Under the pieces are notes generated by a model, which searched no databases, was not told the DNA's origin, and saw only the letters and a program-made list of their open reading frames with translations. The position numbers were made by a program, and so were the translations under genes. Source: an uncultured Parabacteroides sp. (GTDB taxonomy: Bacteria; Bacteroidota; Bacteroidia; Bacteroidales; Tannerellaceae). From it: a DNA stretch of 64,000 bases. Of this stretch, positions 35,982 to 44,802 are shown in pieces (the first letter of the stretch is position 1; each line of letters opens with the position of its first letter). The stretch is taken from assembly GCF_947855115.1 (NCBI RefSeq), contig NZ_CANTZW010000012.1, positions 51,802 through 115,801 on the forward strand, read 5' to 3'.

Positions 35982-37706
35982 ATGAAAATAACCAAGCAAA
36001 CAGCCTACCGACATACCATTGCGCAACGGGCGATGCGTATGGAGGAGATCGTGGCATGGGTAAAGGATGAGCGGATGAGGGATAAGCTTGCGCTCTTTTG
36101 AGAGAAATTAAGGCGGGCTTATCCCTACAAGCGGTATCCGTTTACCCGGAAATTACCTCAGTTGCTCTTTGCCGGAACTTTTCGAAAAGAGGAATTGAAA
36201 GAATGTAATGGCTGGATTTTGCTGGAGGTCAATCGATTGAAGAGTATGGACGAGGCTGTATCCTTGAAACAGAAAATAGTGGAATATCCGCAGACGCTGT
36301 TCGCTATGATTGGCTCTAGCGGACGGAGCGTGAAGTTCGTGGTGGCTTATACCTATCCTGACGGGTCGCTTCCCCGTTCGCGTACGGATGCCGAGGTTTT
36401 TCATGCGCACGCTTACCGACATGCGCTCAAGACGTATGAGCCTCGCCTTTCTTATTCCATCGAGCTGAAACGTCCGGTGCTGGAGATGGACTGCCGCCTC
36501 AGCTATGATGCCGATGTGTATTACAATCCGGACGTCCTTACCATTCATCTGGAGCAGCCTGTGGCTATGCCCGACGAAAGCACCTATCAGGAACGGTTCG
36601 AAAAACGGGTGCCGGTACCGGTGGAGAGTGTCGGGTAAACGCTTTATGACCGATACCGTTACGTCGCTATCCAATATGAATTCGCTTTGCAGCGGGCTTT
36701 GGAGGAACATGGAAGTTTGAGCATAAAGATGGATTTCAAACCTTTGTTGGTCACTCTTGGAAGACTTTGTTTCGCGGCTGGGGTAGAAGAGGAGGATTGT
36801 GTGAAGTGGACGATGCTCTATCTGGGAAATCTGATCTCGGAAGTGGAGATCCGGGAGACCTTGAGGCAGTCTTACCGTTTAGCCTCCGATTCGGACTTTG
36901 GCTGTACATCTCTTTACAAGCCGGAGCAGATACAGAGCTTGAAAATGGAGGAGTTTATGAACCTCCATTACGATTTCCGGTACAATCTGATGTCCGGTGG
37001 ACCGGAATATAGGGAGAAAAACACGTTCTGTTTCAATCTATTGCCTCCGGACTTGAATAAGTATTACACGGACAGCATTGATTTCAGCAAGAAGCGGGAT
37101 ACCGAACTCTATCTTAGCCGTTTCGGATTGATCAATATGGATGAGTTCGACCAAGTGAGCGCAAGGCATCAAGGTTTCTTGAAACATCTGTTGCAGAAGC
37201 CGGTCGTAAATGTGTACAAGCCTTATGCCACGCAAGTGGAATCGGTGAAGCGTTACGCCTCATTTATCGCGGCGAGCAACCATGCGGATTTGCTGGGCGA
37301 TCCTTCCGGCAGCCACCGTTTCATTTGTATCGAGGTGAAAGGATTGATAGACAATGACCAGCCTATTGATTATCTTCAGCTCTATGCACAAGCGGTCGCC
37401 GCCTTGAATAATAACGAGCGTTATTGGCTGACGCATGAGGAAGAGGTCTTGCGGATGCAAGCGAACGAAGCGTTTCAACAACGTCCATTGTTCGAGGATC
37501 TGTTTTTCCAATATTATCGTCCCGCTTCGCATAAGGAGGAAGGTTTGAAGATCTCTGCCAGAGAGATCTACCTCTCGCTACAAAAAAAGAGCGGCGTAAA
37601 ACTTCCGATGAGCAATGTCTCCGTCTTCAGCCGCTTCTTGAAAAAGATAGGGCTAATGACGCAGTTGGCGAGTAGGGGACGATTGTATTTAGTGGTGGAA
37701 AAGTAG
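35982..37706 (+). pseudogene. VirE N-terminal/BT4734-like and DUF3874 protein, decayed
   Basis: One continuous frame of 575 codons broken by TGA at 36099-36101 and TAA at 36636-36638; homology continues straight across both (RRAYPYKRYP after the first, TLYDRYRYVAIQYEF after the second). Segment 1 (36160-36600) is the BT4734-like domain (LLFAGTFRKEELKE, SVKFVVAYTYPDG); segment 2 resumes with FKPLLVTLGRLCF and LHYDFRYN. At about 37035 the protein jumps from ENTFCF to NLLPPDLNKYYTDS, omitting ~110 residues that in intact relatives contain the Walker A loop. The DUF3874 C-terminus is present. The gene cannot make an active ATPase. Confidence 0.8.
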
Positions 37707-38028
37707 TAAATGGTGGTAGATATAAGCTGGGGGGCAAAACTCAATTTTTGAAAATGTGAACTTACAATTTGAAATTTGAACACCCTAAAAGACTAAAGAA
37801 AGGGTCGTATCACTACTCAATACAGAGCTTGATACGACCCTTTTAAATGTTATAGTTATAATCTGTAACTTTAGGGAACGATCATGTTAGTTTTGACACA
37901 TCCTCTTAGATAAATGATTTATAGCTAGGTGTTTTTAGGGGGAATGGTAGATGATTTCGTATTATTTGAATTGATACACATTTTATGGGATACATCCCCG
38001 GCTTTCAGTTATAAACTACGATAACAAT
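37707..38028. other. Intergenic stretch with terminator
   Basis: About 320 bp without a gene. Apart from the hairpin at 37801-37841 nothing was recognised. Confidence 0.4.
37801..37841. terminator. Rho-independent terminator
   Basis: AGGGTCGTATCA (37801-37812) pairs with TGATACGACCCT (37830-37841), followed by TTT; preceded by AAAG on the other side, so it can work in both directions. Confidence 0.8.
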
Positions 38029-38637
38029 TTATCCCACTTCTGGATCTTCCCAAACACCTGTTTTGTTCATGCGATAGCTTCTCTCTATCTTTGGGGAAGA
38101 GTCTGCCTCCAGCGCATAGAGTATTTCACGGCAGAATTCGAGAGCGGCAAATCCATTGGCGGTAATAATGTTTCCGGCTCTGACAGCCGGTTCATTTATA
38201 TAAAGGCTTTCTCCTGTATAATTTGGTCCAGCAAATTGTTTGAGGTACTCCAATCCGTTGCTGGTATGATTTACATGGTTCAAGAAACCGTGCATACCAA
38301 GAAAAACGGAGGCGTTACAAATACCGGCCACCAGCCTCTTCTTCTCGATAGCCTCTTTTACCAGAGGAACAATGGCTTCGGCTTCCGGAGTGAACCAGCT
38401 CATGCCACCTATTAATACGATTCCTGCGTAATCAGCCGGAATGTCATTGATTCCATAGTCGGGCAGCACCTTGAATCCTCCGATCGATACAACCGGATCT
38501 TTAGTGAACGATATGGTTTTAACTATATATTTGCTTTCACTTCCGGGTTCAACACCTGCATTGAGGTTGGGAGCGATATAAGCCCCTTCCCAGTCGGCAA
38601 AGTCTTTTAACAAGACGAATAGAATTTCTTTTTTCAT
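38029..38637 (-). CDS. DJ-1/PfpI family protein
   Basis: 202 residues with the class I glutamine amidotransferase-like fold. The nucleophile elbow is VAGICNASVFLG (Cys in G-I-C-N-A), preceded by YAGIVLIGGMSWF. Members include chaperones, deglycase-like enzymes and proteases; the exact reaction is uncertain. Last intact ordinary gene before the decayed zone. Confidence 0.85.
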   Translation of the reverse strand: MKKEILFVLLKDFADWEGAYIAPNLNAGVEPGSESKYIVKTISFTKDPVVSIGGFKVLPDYGINDIPADYAGIVLIGGMSWFTPEAEAIVPLVKEAIEKKRLVAGICNASVFLGMHGFLNHVNHTSNGLEYLKQFAGPNYTGESLYINEPAVRAGNIITANGFAALEFCREILYALEADSSPKIERSYRMNKTGVWEDPEVG

Positions 38638-38640
38638 TAT

Positions 38641-38885
38641 TTATGGATGTTACAGAATGCTTGTTGATTACAAAGGTAGTGCTTTTATTGAAATTGCTTT
38701 ATTTATTATGGTAATATACCTTATCATATAATCAACGTGAAAAAGTAACAGACTATACTTTTTCTGATATAATTGCCAATATTTATCGTAATTTTGTATC
38801 CGAAATGGTATACGAAGTGCATCTATCAGCCACGGTCAAAATGTTGCTGTTAAGAGAACGGATTGGCTGGTTTTCATCGAAATAA
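38641..38885 (+). pseudogene. Degenerate copy of hip promoter and hipB start
   Basis: The sequence parallels 42707-43060. ATGGATGTTACAGAA, TACAAA-GTAGTG, ATACCTTATC, a TAATTTTG core and CACGGTCAAAATGTTGCTG correspond in the same order to the region before and into hipB. Translated, the end gives TVKMLLLRERIGWFSSK then stop, compared with TVKMLRRQYNLTQ in HipB. So this is the left relic of a hip-type locus, with about 4 kb between the two copies. Confidence 0.65.
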
Positions 38886-38968
38886 CAAATATAGAATACT
38901 GATTATGGATACATTAAGTCTCACGAAAACGATATCATTGTTCATCCTGACTTTAATACAAAGAGACG

Positions 38969-39244
38969 ATGGACAAAAGAACAAAATTTTGGAGACGCCA
39001 ACAAATGGCACGTGTGTTTAAGGCTCGTATGATTCTTTATGCCGCTTATAGGCATTGTATTATTCGTGAAGATGGTAGTTGTTATGAGCATCCTCATTGG
39101 TTTGAATTGGCAAAGGATAAATGGGCGCAGGTTTATAAAACTACGGGAACTCCATGTAGTTGTTGGATGTGTAGAAGGGAGGAGTACGATCGCAAAGGAT
39201 ATAAGCAAGAGACTTTGCGTATTATCAAAGAATCAGAAGATTAG
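38969..39244 (+). CDS. Small conserved hypothetical protein, Cys/Trp-rich
   Basis: 91 residues: FWRRQQMARVFKARM at the start and CSCWMCRREEYDRKGY near the end, where a CxCxxC cluster may bind metal. It resembles short Bacteroidales proteins seen in RNA-repair or tRNA-ligase-type loci (from memory, low certainty). It forms a pair with the next gene. Confidence 0.55.
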   Translation: MDKRTKFWRRQQMARVFKARMILYAAYRHCIIREDGSCYEHPHWFELAKDKWAQVYKTTGTPCSCWMCRREEYDRKGYKQETLRIIKESED

Positions 39245-39353
39245 ATGTTTAATGAAAAGAAAGAAAAGATGTTGAAAGGTAAAACAATTCTTGATGGTTT
39301 GTAAGTGTTTAATAGAGCCGTACATTGTTATAGGCTCAAAAATCTTACGAACA

Positions 39354-39590
39354 ATGAGTAGAAGTAGAAAGAAAACTCCTGCCAGTACCATTGCGTGCTG
39401 TAAATCACAAAAGAAAGACAAACAAATGTGCAATCGTCTTTTCCGTAGTAAGTCCAAGCAATATATTCGTGTAGGTAAGGAACCCCCTTGCAGGCTTCGT
39501 GAAGTGATGAATGTTTGGAGCTTTGCCGGTGACGGTAAAGTTTACTGGGGATATGATTGGCAAGGAGTTGAGAAATTGATGAGAAAGTAA
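39354..39590 (+). CDS. Small basic hypothetical protein
   Basis: 78 residues from the ATG at 39354 (MSRSRKKTPAS). Highly basic N-terminus with TIACCKSQKKDKQMCNRLFRS, then LREVMNVWSFAGDGKVYWGYDW. Looks like a small nucleic acid-binding protein; no family assigned. The open frame upstream (from 39291) lacks conserved character. Confidence 0.55.
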   Translation: MSRSRKKTPASTIACCKSQKKDKQMCNRLFRSKSKQYIRVGKEPPCRLREVMNVWSFAGDGKVYWGYDWQGVEKLMRK

Positions 39591-40233
39591 TTAAACATCT
39601 TCCCCTTTGCGCTTTCGTACAGAGGGGAAGATTTGCTTAGAAAAGATAATATCTGGTTTACGGAAAAGAATACAGATGGATCGAGTGTGCTTTATCCTCT
39701 GACAAATTTCAAAGGATTGAATAGAATTAGTTCTCTCCCCAAAGCATACAAGTTCGGTAAATTTGGTGCGGTTCCTAACCTATAATCAGTAACCTTATGA
39801 GAAAAGTTAGAAAGAATACAACAACTAGACAGGTCATTCATGTTGCCGATGAAGGATTGACTGAATTATTCTATTTCAACCATTTGAAAAAGTTGCTTGG
39901 TTATAGGTACTCTATTTCTCCACGTCTGTTTGACAATATATAGTATTATGAAGCTATCAAAAAGTTAGCGAATAGTTAATTGATTCTCAAGAAAATTCAG
40001 TATTTTTACACTCACAATTGAATAAAAGCATTAAAAATTTTACAATGCTGCAGAATAGAATGAACATATTAGTAAACACATTATGTCGAAGCACAGTATG
40101 CTTTGAGCGCATGTCGTATGTTCATACTTTAGGCATTGAGTCATTCGGTAAATTCAAAAACACTTTCCAGCGAACGTTTTATAGACAGATAGGAGTACAT
40201 TAGATGCAGGTATTCCTATTAAAAAGATAAATT
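39591..40233. other. Decayed region with RloB-like stub
   Basis: Apart from the stub at 39797-39943 only short open frames occur. A plus-strand frame at 40018-40203 (61 codons) is not recognised and may be chance. The sequence is AT-rich and looks like decayed accessory DNA. Confidence 0.4.
39797..39943 (+). pseudogene. RloB-like protein, N-terminal stub
   Basis: 49 codons from the ATG at 39797: VRKNTTTRQVIHVADEGLTE and YFNHLKKLLGYRYSISPR, matching the N-terminal part of RloB-like proteins (annotated with abortive infection or RNA-nuclease loci). A TAG at 39941-39943 ends it; after the stop the frame continues YYEAIKKLANS and stops again. About three quarters of the gene is missing. Confidence 0.55.
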
Positions 40234-40274
40234 AAAGCCGTTGAAAAGTCCTTACTAAATTTTTCAACGGCTTT
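40234..40274. terminator. Rho-independent terminator
   Basis: AAAGCCGTTGAAAA (40234-40247) pairs with TTTTCAACGGCTTT (40261-40274), followed by GTTTTT. A 14-bp perfect stem. Confidence 0.8.
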
Positions 40275-40390
40275 GTTTTTGCCCATTGGTGACGTTCGCA
40301 TTATACGCTCTACTCCGTCATTTCCGTCCATGGGTATTGAAAACTTTAGTTTTATTAACCTGCGCAGTGATGTGCATAAAAAAGAAGATT

Positions 40391-40969
40391 ATGGATTACA
40401 AATTCAACGGAAGCGGGGTGTTCTTTACATCCGATACCCACTTCAATCATGCCAATATTATCAGGTTCTGTAGCAGACCATTCAAGGATGTAGAACACAT
40501 GAATGAAACACTTATTGCCAACTGGAATCGTGTGGTCGGTCCGGATAATATCGTATTTTATCTTGGTGACTTCTGTCTTGGTGGCTCTGCTGAATGGACA
40601 AAGATACTCAATAGGTTGAATGGGAAAATCTATCTCATAGCCGGTAATCATGACATGAAGAACTTGAAGCAGAATTATACAAAATATTTCGAACTGATCA
40701 CGATGCAGATGTACATCGAGGTGGATAAACAAAAGATTTATCTGAATCATTGCCCGTTCCTTTGCTATAGCGGCTCATACGATGATACTTGGCAGCTTTT
40801 CGGCCATGTGCATACAAGCAGGAATAACACCGGAAAAGATAAGCCTCGCCTTCAAATGCTTTTCTCTATACAATATGATGTGGGAGTTGACAATAATGAC
40901 TTCACTCCGGTTTCATTCGCACGGGTAAAGGCAATCATAGAGAAACAGGTTGAACTATCAAAGAAATGA
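40391..40969 (+). CDS. Calcineurin-like metallophosphoesterase
   Basis: 192 residues from the ATG at 40391. Metal-ligand motifs in order: FTSDTHFNHANI (D-x-H), YLGDF (G-D), AGNHDM (G-N-H-D), NHCPF and FGHVHTS (G-H-x-H). This is a compact phosphodiesterase of the YfcE-like type, often found in phage and mobile DNA of Bacteroidales. Substrate unknown. It is intact, unlike many neighbours. Confidence 0.88.
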   Translation: MDYKFNGSGVFFTSDTHFNHANIIRFCSRPFKDVEHMNETLIANWNRVVGPDNIVFYLGDFCLGGSAEWTKILNRLNGKIYLIAGNHDMKNLKQNYTKYFELITMQMYIEVDKQKIYLNHCPFLCYSGSYDDTWQLFGHVHTSRNNTGKDKPRLQMLFSIQYDVGVDNNDFTPVSFARVKAIIEKQVELSKK

Positions 40970-41034
40970 GAATACAATACATGAGTGATCTCATGAATAT
41001 TCTAACTATTTTGAAATTTACTAAGAATGAAGAT

Positions 41035-41289
41035 ATGAACGAAAATAAGATAATAGATAGAAAGTTCTTTGCCGATTTGGCTGAAGAATATGCCTTGAAT
41101 ACCTCTCATTTTGAATGGTTGGGCGGGGTGCGTCATCCGGAGATTGTTGTTAAGGGTGGTATGTTGGACAGGCTGATTGAACTCCAGTCCCAGTTTAAAA
41201 GATTGGGAATGATCGGTGATGACATCGTGGGTTTTATATTGAACTGCCACGCCCCACGCCAGAAGCGTGGGGAGATTCCGATGAACTGA
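41035..41289 (+). CDS. Small hypothetical protein
   Basis: 84 residues from the ATG at 41035 (MNENKIIDRKFF); the frame is open back to 40966. Acidic helix, then WLGGVRHPEIVVKGGMLDRL and HAPRQKRGEI at the end. No family recognised. It follows the phosphoesterase by 65 bp on the same strand. Confidence 0.5.
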   Translation: MNENKIIDRKFFADLAEEYALNTSHFEWLGGVRHPEIVVKGGMLDRLIELQSQFKRLGMIGDDIVGFILNCHAPRQKRGEIPMN

Positions 41290-41350
41290 TTGCTTCGGGA
41301 GAGTTAAAAATAAAGAAGATTTTTTTCAGGATTGGCATTCATTCAATCCG

Positions 41351-42115
41351 ATGGAAACACACTGGTTTCATGTCGCTTCTTCCATATACATGAAACGAAG
41401 GGCAATTCGGTTTACAGACCGGAAATATACCCGCTTCGTTGTTTCAAATTATTCTTCGTATGTTTCGGATAATAATGAATACTATAACGATGAATGGTGC
41501 AGGGAAACTATGGCAATACGACAATATTGTAAATATTTCCGTATAGCGCACGAAGTGTATGAGTCGTTCTATAGAAATTTGCCTGTCAGTAAATACAACT
41601 AGACTGAACAGACTTATGGCCCTAATGAATTGCATGACGTAGCTTATTATAATCGGATGAAGTTTGCAAAAATTGATGAGCAGTACGATATTGATGGTCC
41701 GGATGATTTCATCTGGTTTGCCAAGGATCATTATGGAGAACTGGGGCTTTCCCGCCTGAATATCTTTGCATCAGGTACAGAACGGTCAGGATGGGTGATT
41801 GCCGTTTCCAACAGTTATTTTGCGAATGTCGGTTTCGCCATTGAAGTTGCCACAGCTCTGTATAAGTCCGGTGTTCCATTAATAATCCACGATGCCGACA
41901 AGCATCTGAAGATTCTAGAGGAAGAAGATTATGTCCGGTTGGTTCCTTATTCATGCCATAACTATATGGGCTATCAGGAGGAAGGCTCCGTTTATGAGCT
42001 ATCGTGGGAATACGAATGTAGTGAAGATGGCGGATCATCTCTGGCTGCTGAGCAATACAAATAGATTGTCTCGCTTGCTAAATGGCAGGAAGAGGAGAGG
42101 GTGAAGGTCGACTAA
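41351..42115 (+). pseudogene. Hypothetical gene with two in-frame amber codons
   Basis: A 255-codon frame, METHWFHVASS to EEERVKVD and TAA at 42113-42115, interrupted by TAG at 41600-41602 and again at 42062-42064. Protein-like composition continues across both (SKYN-TAG-TEQTYGPNELHD; EQYK-TAG-IVSLAKWQEEE), and CAG (Gln) would fit both sites by a single C-to-T change. The middle has DGPDDFIWFAKDHYGELG. No domain recognised. Either a recent pseudogene or a gene read through by an amber suppressor; the former is likelier. Confidence 0.65.
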
Positions 42116-42170
42116 TGTCATATTCCATATGTTAACGCACATCTGGCAATCCGTTTGATTAGTCTGTAAC

Positions 42171-42216
42171 ATGCAAATTATCGGCACTGATCCGAAATAG
42201 TGCCGATAATTTGCAT
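42171..42216. terminator. Perfect 18-bp hairpin
   Basis: ATGCAAATTATCGGCACT (42171-42188) is complementary to 42199-42216 across a 10-base loop. It lies 55 bp after the amber-interrupted gene and could be its terminator, although no T-tract follows. Confidence 0.6.
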
Positions 42217-42676
42217 AATTCTGATATTTCAAATATGACTTAATCAAATTCAAACTAACAGACATTGTTCGATGCAATAGAATTCCCTACGATAGATGAA
42301 AGAATAAGAAATCTTTCTAATATGACGGATTGGATGAGATATCTTCCATCAGTTTCATTAGATGGAGATCAAGAATAGTATTCAATAACGAAATAATAAG
42401 TTATAGAGTAATGGTGTAAGATTCTATTAGCATATCGAGGATAATTTCAATAAACTTGGAGTTCGTTGATAACAACTTTTAGAGTTACTGAAATAATTAA
42501 CGACGCAGCATATTTACACCACTGATTATCAGTGACTATTCATTTTAATCGGTACAACCTCTGTTTTTACAAGTACACAGAATGTAGGGACAAATACAAT
42601 ACGTTGTATTTCATTGTTTTGCATATACGTGTTGTACCGCCTTCTTTCAGCTATTTTGTGGAATGTCCGTTATCAG

Positions 42677-42692
42677 ATACAACGTGTTGTAT
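42677..42692. promoter_or_regulatory. 16-bp palindrome, possible operator
   Basis: ATACAACGTGTTGTAT is a perfect palindrome. Related half-sites ACGTTGTAT (about 42600) and CGTGTTGTAC (about 42630) lie just upstream. The cognate protein is unknown. Confidence 0.35.
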
Positions 42693-42948
42693 GATAGGGT
42701 ATTTCCGCATGGATGTTACAGAACGCTTACTGAATACAAAAGTAGTGATTTTCTTGGAATTTCTGTGATTTACGGTGGAATTTTTGCGCTCCGAGTATTG
42801 GGAATGTTTGATTCGTTGAAAAAAGTGTAACGAAACTAAATTATTCGCTTGAAAAAGTGTGGAATGGTGCCTGTGTACTTTAATTTGTGGTTTTGAATCT
42901 TGCTATATTATACCTTATCTAATATAATGGTGTTGACGATAAAATAAA

Positions 42949-43009
42949 TTATACCCATTGTGGTATAATGTGAAATATTTGTATTAATTTTGCACCCGAA
43001 AAGGTATAA
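42949..43009 (+). promoter_or_regulatory. hip promoter with HipB-type operators
   Basis: TTATACC (42949-42955) and GGTATAA (42962-42968) form an inverted repeat with a 6-base spacer, a further GGTATAA lies at 43003-43009 and a TTATACC half-site near 42908. Between them is the core TAATTTTG (42985-42992). The operator covers the -33 region and a transcription start-proximal site, as expected for autorepression by HipB. Confidence 0.65.
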
Positions 43010-43015
43010 AGTTGA

Positions 43016-43228
43016 ATGCTTATGAACAATCTTTCTATTACGGTCAAGATGCTGCGAAGGCAGTATAATCTGACGCAAGAAGAACTTTCGTTGAAGTCGG
43101 GGGTAGGACTGCGTTTTGTGCGAGACCTTGAACAGGGGAAGGAAACGCTGCGCCTTGATAAGGTGAACCAGCTTCTTGACTTCTTCAATTATGAAATGGT
43201 TGCCACTCCTAAAACTGATAATCAATGA
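43016..43228 (+). CDS. hipB: HipB-type antitoxin/transcription regulator
   Basis: 70 residues from ATG at 43016 (a second ATG at 43022 gives MNNLSITVKM). XRE-type HTH: TVKMLRRQYNLTQEELSLKSGVGLRF split over helices 1-3 and RDLEQGKETLRLDKVNQLL. HipB binds the palindromes upstream and represses the operon. Its stop overlaps the start of the next gene by 4 bp (ATGA). Confidence 0.88.
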   Translation: MLMNNLSITVKMLRRQYNLTQEELSLKSGVGLRFVRDLEQGKETLRLDKVNQLLDFFNYEMVATPKTDNQ

Positions 43229-43563
43229 GACAAGCTCGTATATTTTACAAAGACCAATTGGCAGGGATTCTAACAGAAAACGATGCCGGATATGAGTTCC
43301 ACTATTTGCCGGAATATCTCTCTTCGGAAACGGCAAAGGCAGTTAGTCTGACATTGCCATTGCAGGAAGAAGTATATACAAGTTCTGTACTATTCCCTTT
43401 TTTCGATGGTTTGATTCCTGAAGGATGGTTGTTAGATGTTGCATTGCGGAATACAGACATCAGCATTCTTGACCGGATGTCGTTGTTGTTGACATGCTGT
43501 AAGGATTGTATCGGAGCAGTAAGCGTTATTCCAATGGTAGAAAAGGAGGAGAGTCATGTGTAA
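43225..43563 (+). CDS. hipS: HipS-type antitoxin (HipA N-terminal subdomain as separate protein)
   Basis: 112 residues, corresponding to the N-subdomain-1 of HipA: YKDQLAGILTENDAGYEFHY, LPLQEEVYTSSVLFPFFDGLIPEGW and DCIGAVSVIP, all seen at the start of HipA kinases. In HipBST systems this part is a free protein that acts as the main antitoxin. Overlaps both neighbours, by 4 bp upstream and 8 bp downstream. Confidence 0.85.
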   Translation: MRQARIFYKDQLAGILTENDAGYEFHYLPEYLSSETAKAVSLTLPLQEEVYTSSVLFPFFDGLIPEGWLLDVALRNTDISILDRMSLLLTCCKDCIGAVSVIPMVEKEESHV

Positions 43564-44497
43564 TTGCCTGTATTGTTATCGTCCGCTCTTAAAGGGGGAA
43601 AAGGATATGCACACGGCTTGCATAAAGAAGTTCTTCGGGACAACAACATTGCCTGTTCTTGATTATACGACAGAGCAACTTGACCAGCTTGCTCTGCAAA
43701 TCATTCAAGACCAAACCTCTTTGACTGGTGTTCAGCCGAAGTTGTCCTTGCACCTAAATGAGCATGAGGGTAGTAAACGATTGACTATTGTCGGGCTATG
43801 GGGCGGTTATATTTGTAAACCACAGACTTTGCAATATGAAATGATGCCGGAGGTCGAGGATTTGACCATGCACCTTGCAGAGGTGGCGCGTATTGATGTG
43901 GTTCCTCATACACTGATGCGGATGGCAGATGATACTCTATGCTATCTTACTCGTCGAATTGACAGAACTTCTACCGGAGAGAAAATTGCGATGGAAGATA
44001 TGTGCCAACTGACGGAAAGGCAAACGGAGCATAAATACAAGAGCAGTTATGAACGCATCGGCAAGGCTGTTTTGAAATATTCGTCTTTGCCCAAAATGGA
44101 TGTTACCAATTTCTTCGAGTTGGTGCTTTTTTCTTGGCTGACAGGAAATAACGATATGCACTTGAAAAACTTCTCTTTGTATGAAGTAGTGGATAAAATA
44201 CGTTTGACACCTGCATATGACTTACTGAATGCGGTTATTATCAATCCGAAGGATGATGAGGAACTGGCATTGACCTTGAATGGTCGGAAGAAAAAGCTTC
44301 AAAGGGAAGATTTTTTCAAATCAGCAGCCACTTTGGGCATAGAGAGTGTTATTGTAGAACGACTGGTAAATAAGTATACCAAGCTGTTGCCCAAGTTTGA
44401 GACTGTCATTCAAAACTCTTTTCTAAGTGCTGAACTAAAAGAAAAGTATGACGAATTGTTGAAGGAACGGCTTGCGAGGCTTTCACGGGGGCTATAA
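43556..44497 (+). CDS. hipT: HipT-type serine/threonine kinase toxin
   Basis: 313 residues, the kinase part of HipA without its N-terminal subdomain. The N-terminus is a short Cys motif (CNCLYCYRPL plus a later Cys). Gly-rich/autophosphorylation loop TSLTGVQPK (54-62), ATP-binding Lys in YICKPQ, hinge and TRRIDR, catalytic GNNDMHLKN (Asp200, Asn205), and metal-binding TPAYDLLN (Asp222). HipT-type toxins phosphorylate tRNA synthetases (TrpRS for E. coli HipT), stopping translation. All key kinase residues are intact. Confidence 0.87.
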   Translation: MCNCLYCYRPLLKGEKDMHTACIKKFFGTTTLPVLDYTTEQLDQLALQIIQDQTSLTGVQPKLSLHLNEHEGSKRLTIVGLWGGYICKPQTLQYEMMPEVEDLTMHLAEVARIDVVPHTLMRMADDTLCYLTRRIDRTSTGEKIAMEDMCQLTERQTEHKYKSSYERIGKAVLKYSSLPKMDVTNFFELVLFSWLTGNNDMHLKNFSLYEVVDKIRLTPAYDLLNAVIINPKDDEELALTLNGRKKKLQREDFFKSAATLGIESVIVERLVNKYTKLLPKFETVIQNSFLSAELKEKYDELLKERLARLSRGL

Positions 44498-44571
44498 AAC
44501 TGTCTGATGTTTACTTGGTTATATGGAAATTTAGATGTATTTTTATTCATAATTTAACGAGTATAAATTGA

Positions 44572-44796
44572 ATGAACATGTCGAATAATCAACAAATAGT
44601 GATGAATAGGATTAAAGTGGTACTTGCAGAAAAGCAAAGAACCAATAGATGGTTGGTGGAACAGATGGGCAAATCTGAGAACACAATTTCAAGATGGTGT
44701 TCGAATAAGTCGCAGCCTTCTATTGTGCAATTACAAGAGGTTGCCAACTTGTTAGATGTTGATGTTCGTGTATTATTAAAATCACAGAAAGAGTAA
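44572..44796 (+). CDS. XRE-family regulator of the dnd cluster
   Basis: 74 residues (ATG 44572; ATG 44578 also possible). HTH: NRWLVEQMGKSENTISRWCSN, followed by LQEVANLLDVDVRVLL. It lies 6 bp before dndC on the same strand, where other dnd loci carry DndB or another repressor. It probably autoregulates the operon. A clear TAnnTTTG core was not found in the 75 bp upstream. Confidence 0.83.
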   Translation: MNMSNNQQIVMNRIKVVLAEKQRTNRWLVEQMGKSENTISRWCSNKSQPSIVQLQEVANLLDVDVRVLLKSQKE

Positions 44797-44802
44797 TTTG
44801 TA

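Larger units (their letters stand above)
42116..42948. other. Non-coding accessory stretch
   Basis: More than 800 bp with no supported gene. It contains a perfect 18-bp hairpin (42171-42216), a 16-bp palindrome (42677-42692) and the start of the hip-type leader from about 42707. An open frame at 42532-42768 has no protein-like features. Confidence 0.45.

Noticed and set aside
42532..42768. Open frame of 78 codons upstream of hip
   Set aside because: Composition is that of AT-rich non-coding DNA and part of it is the conserved hip leader.
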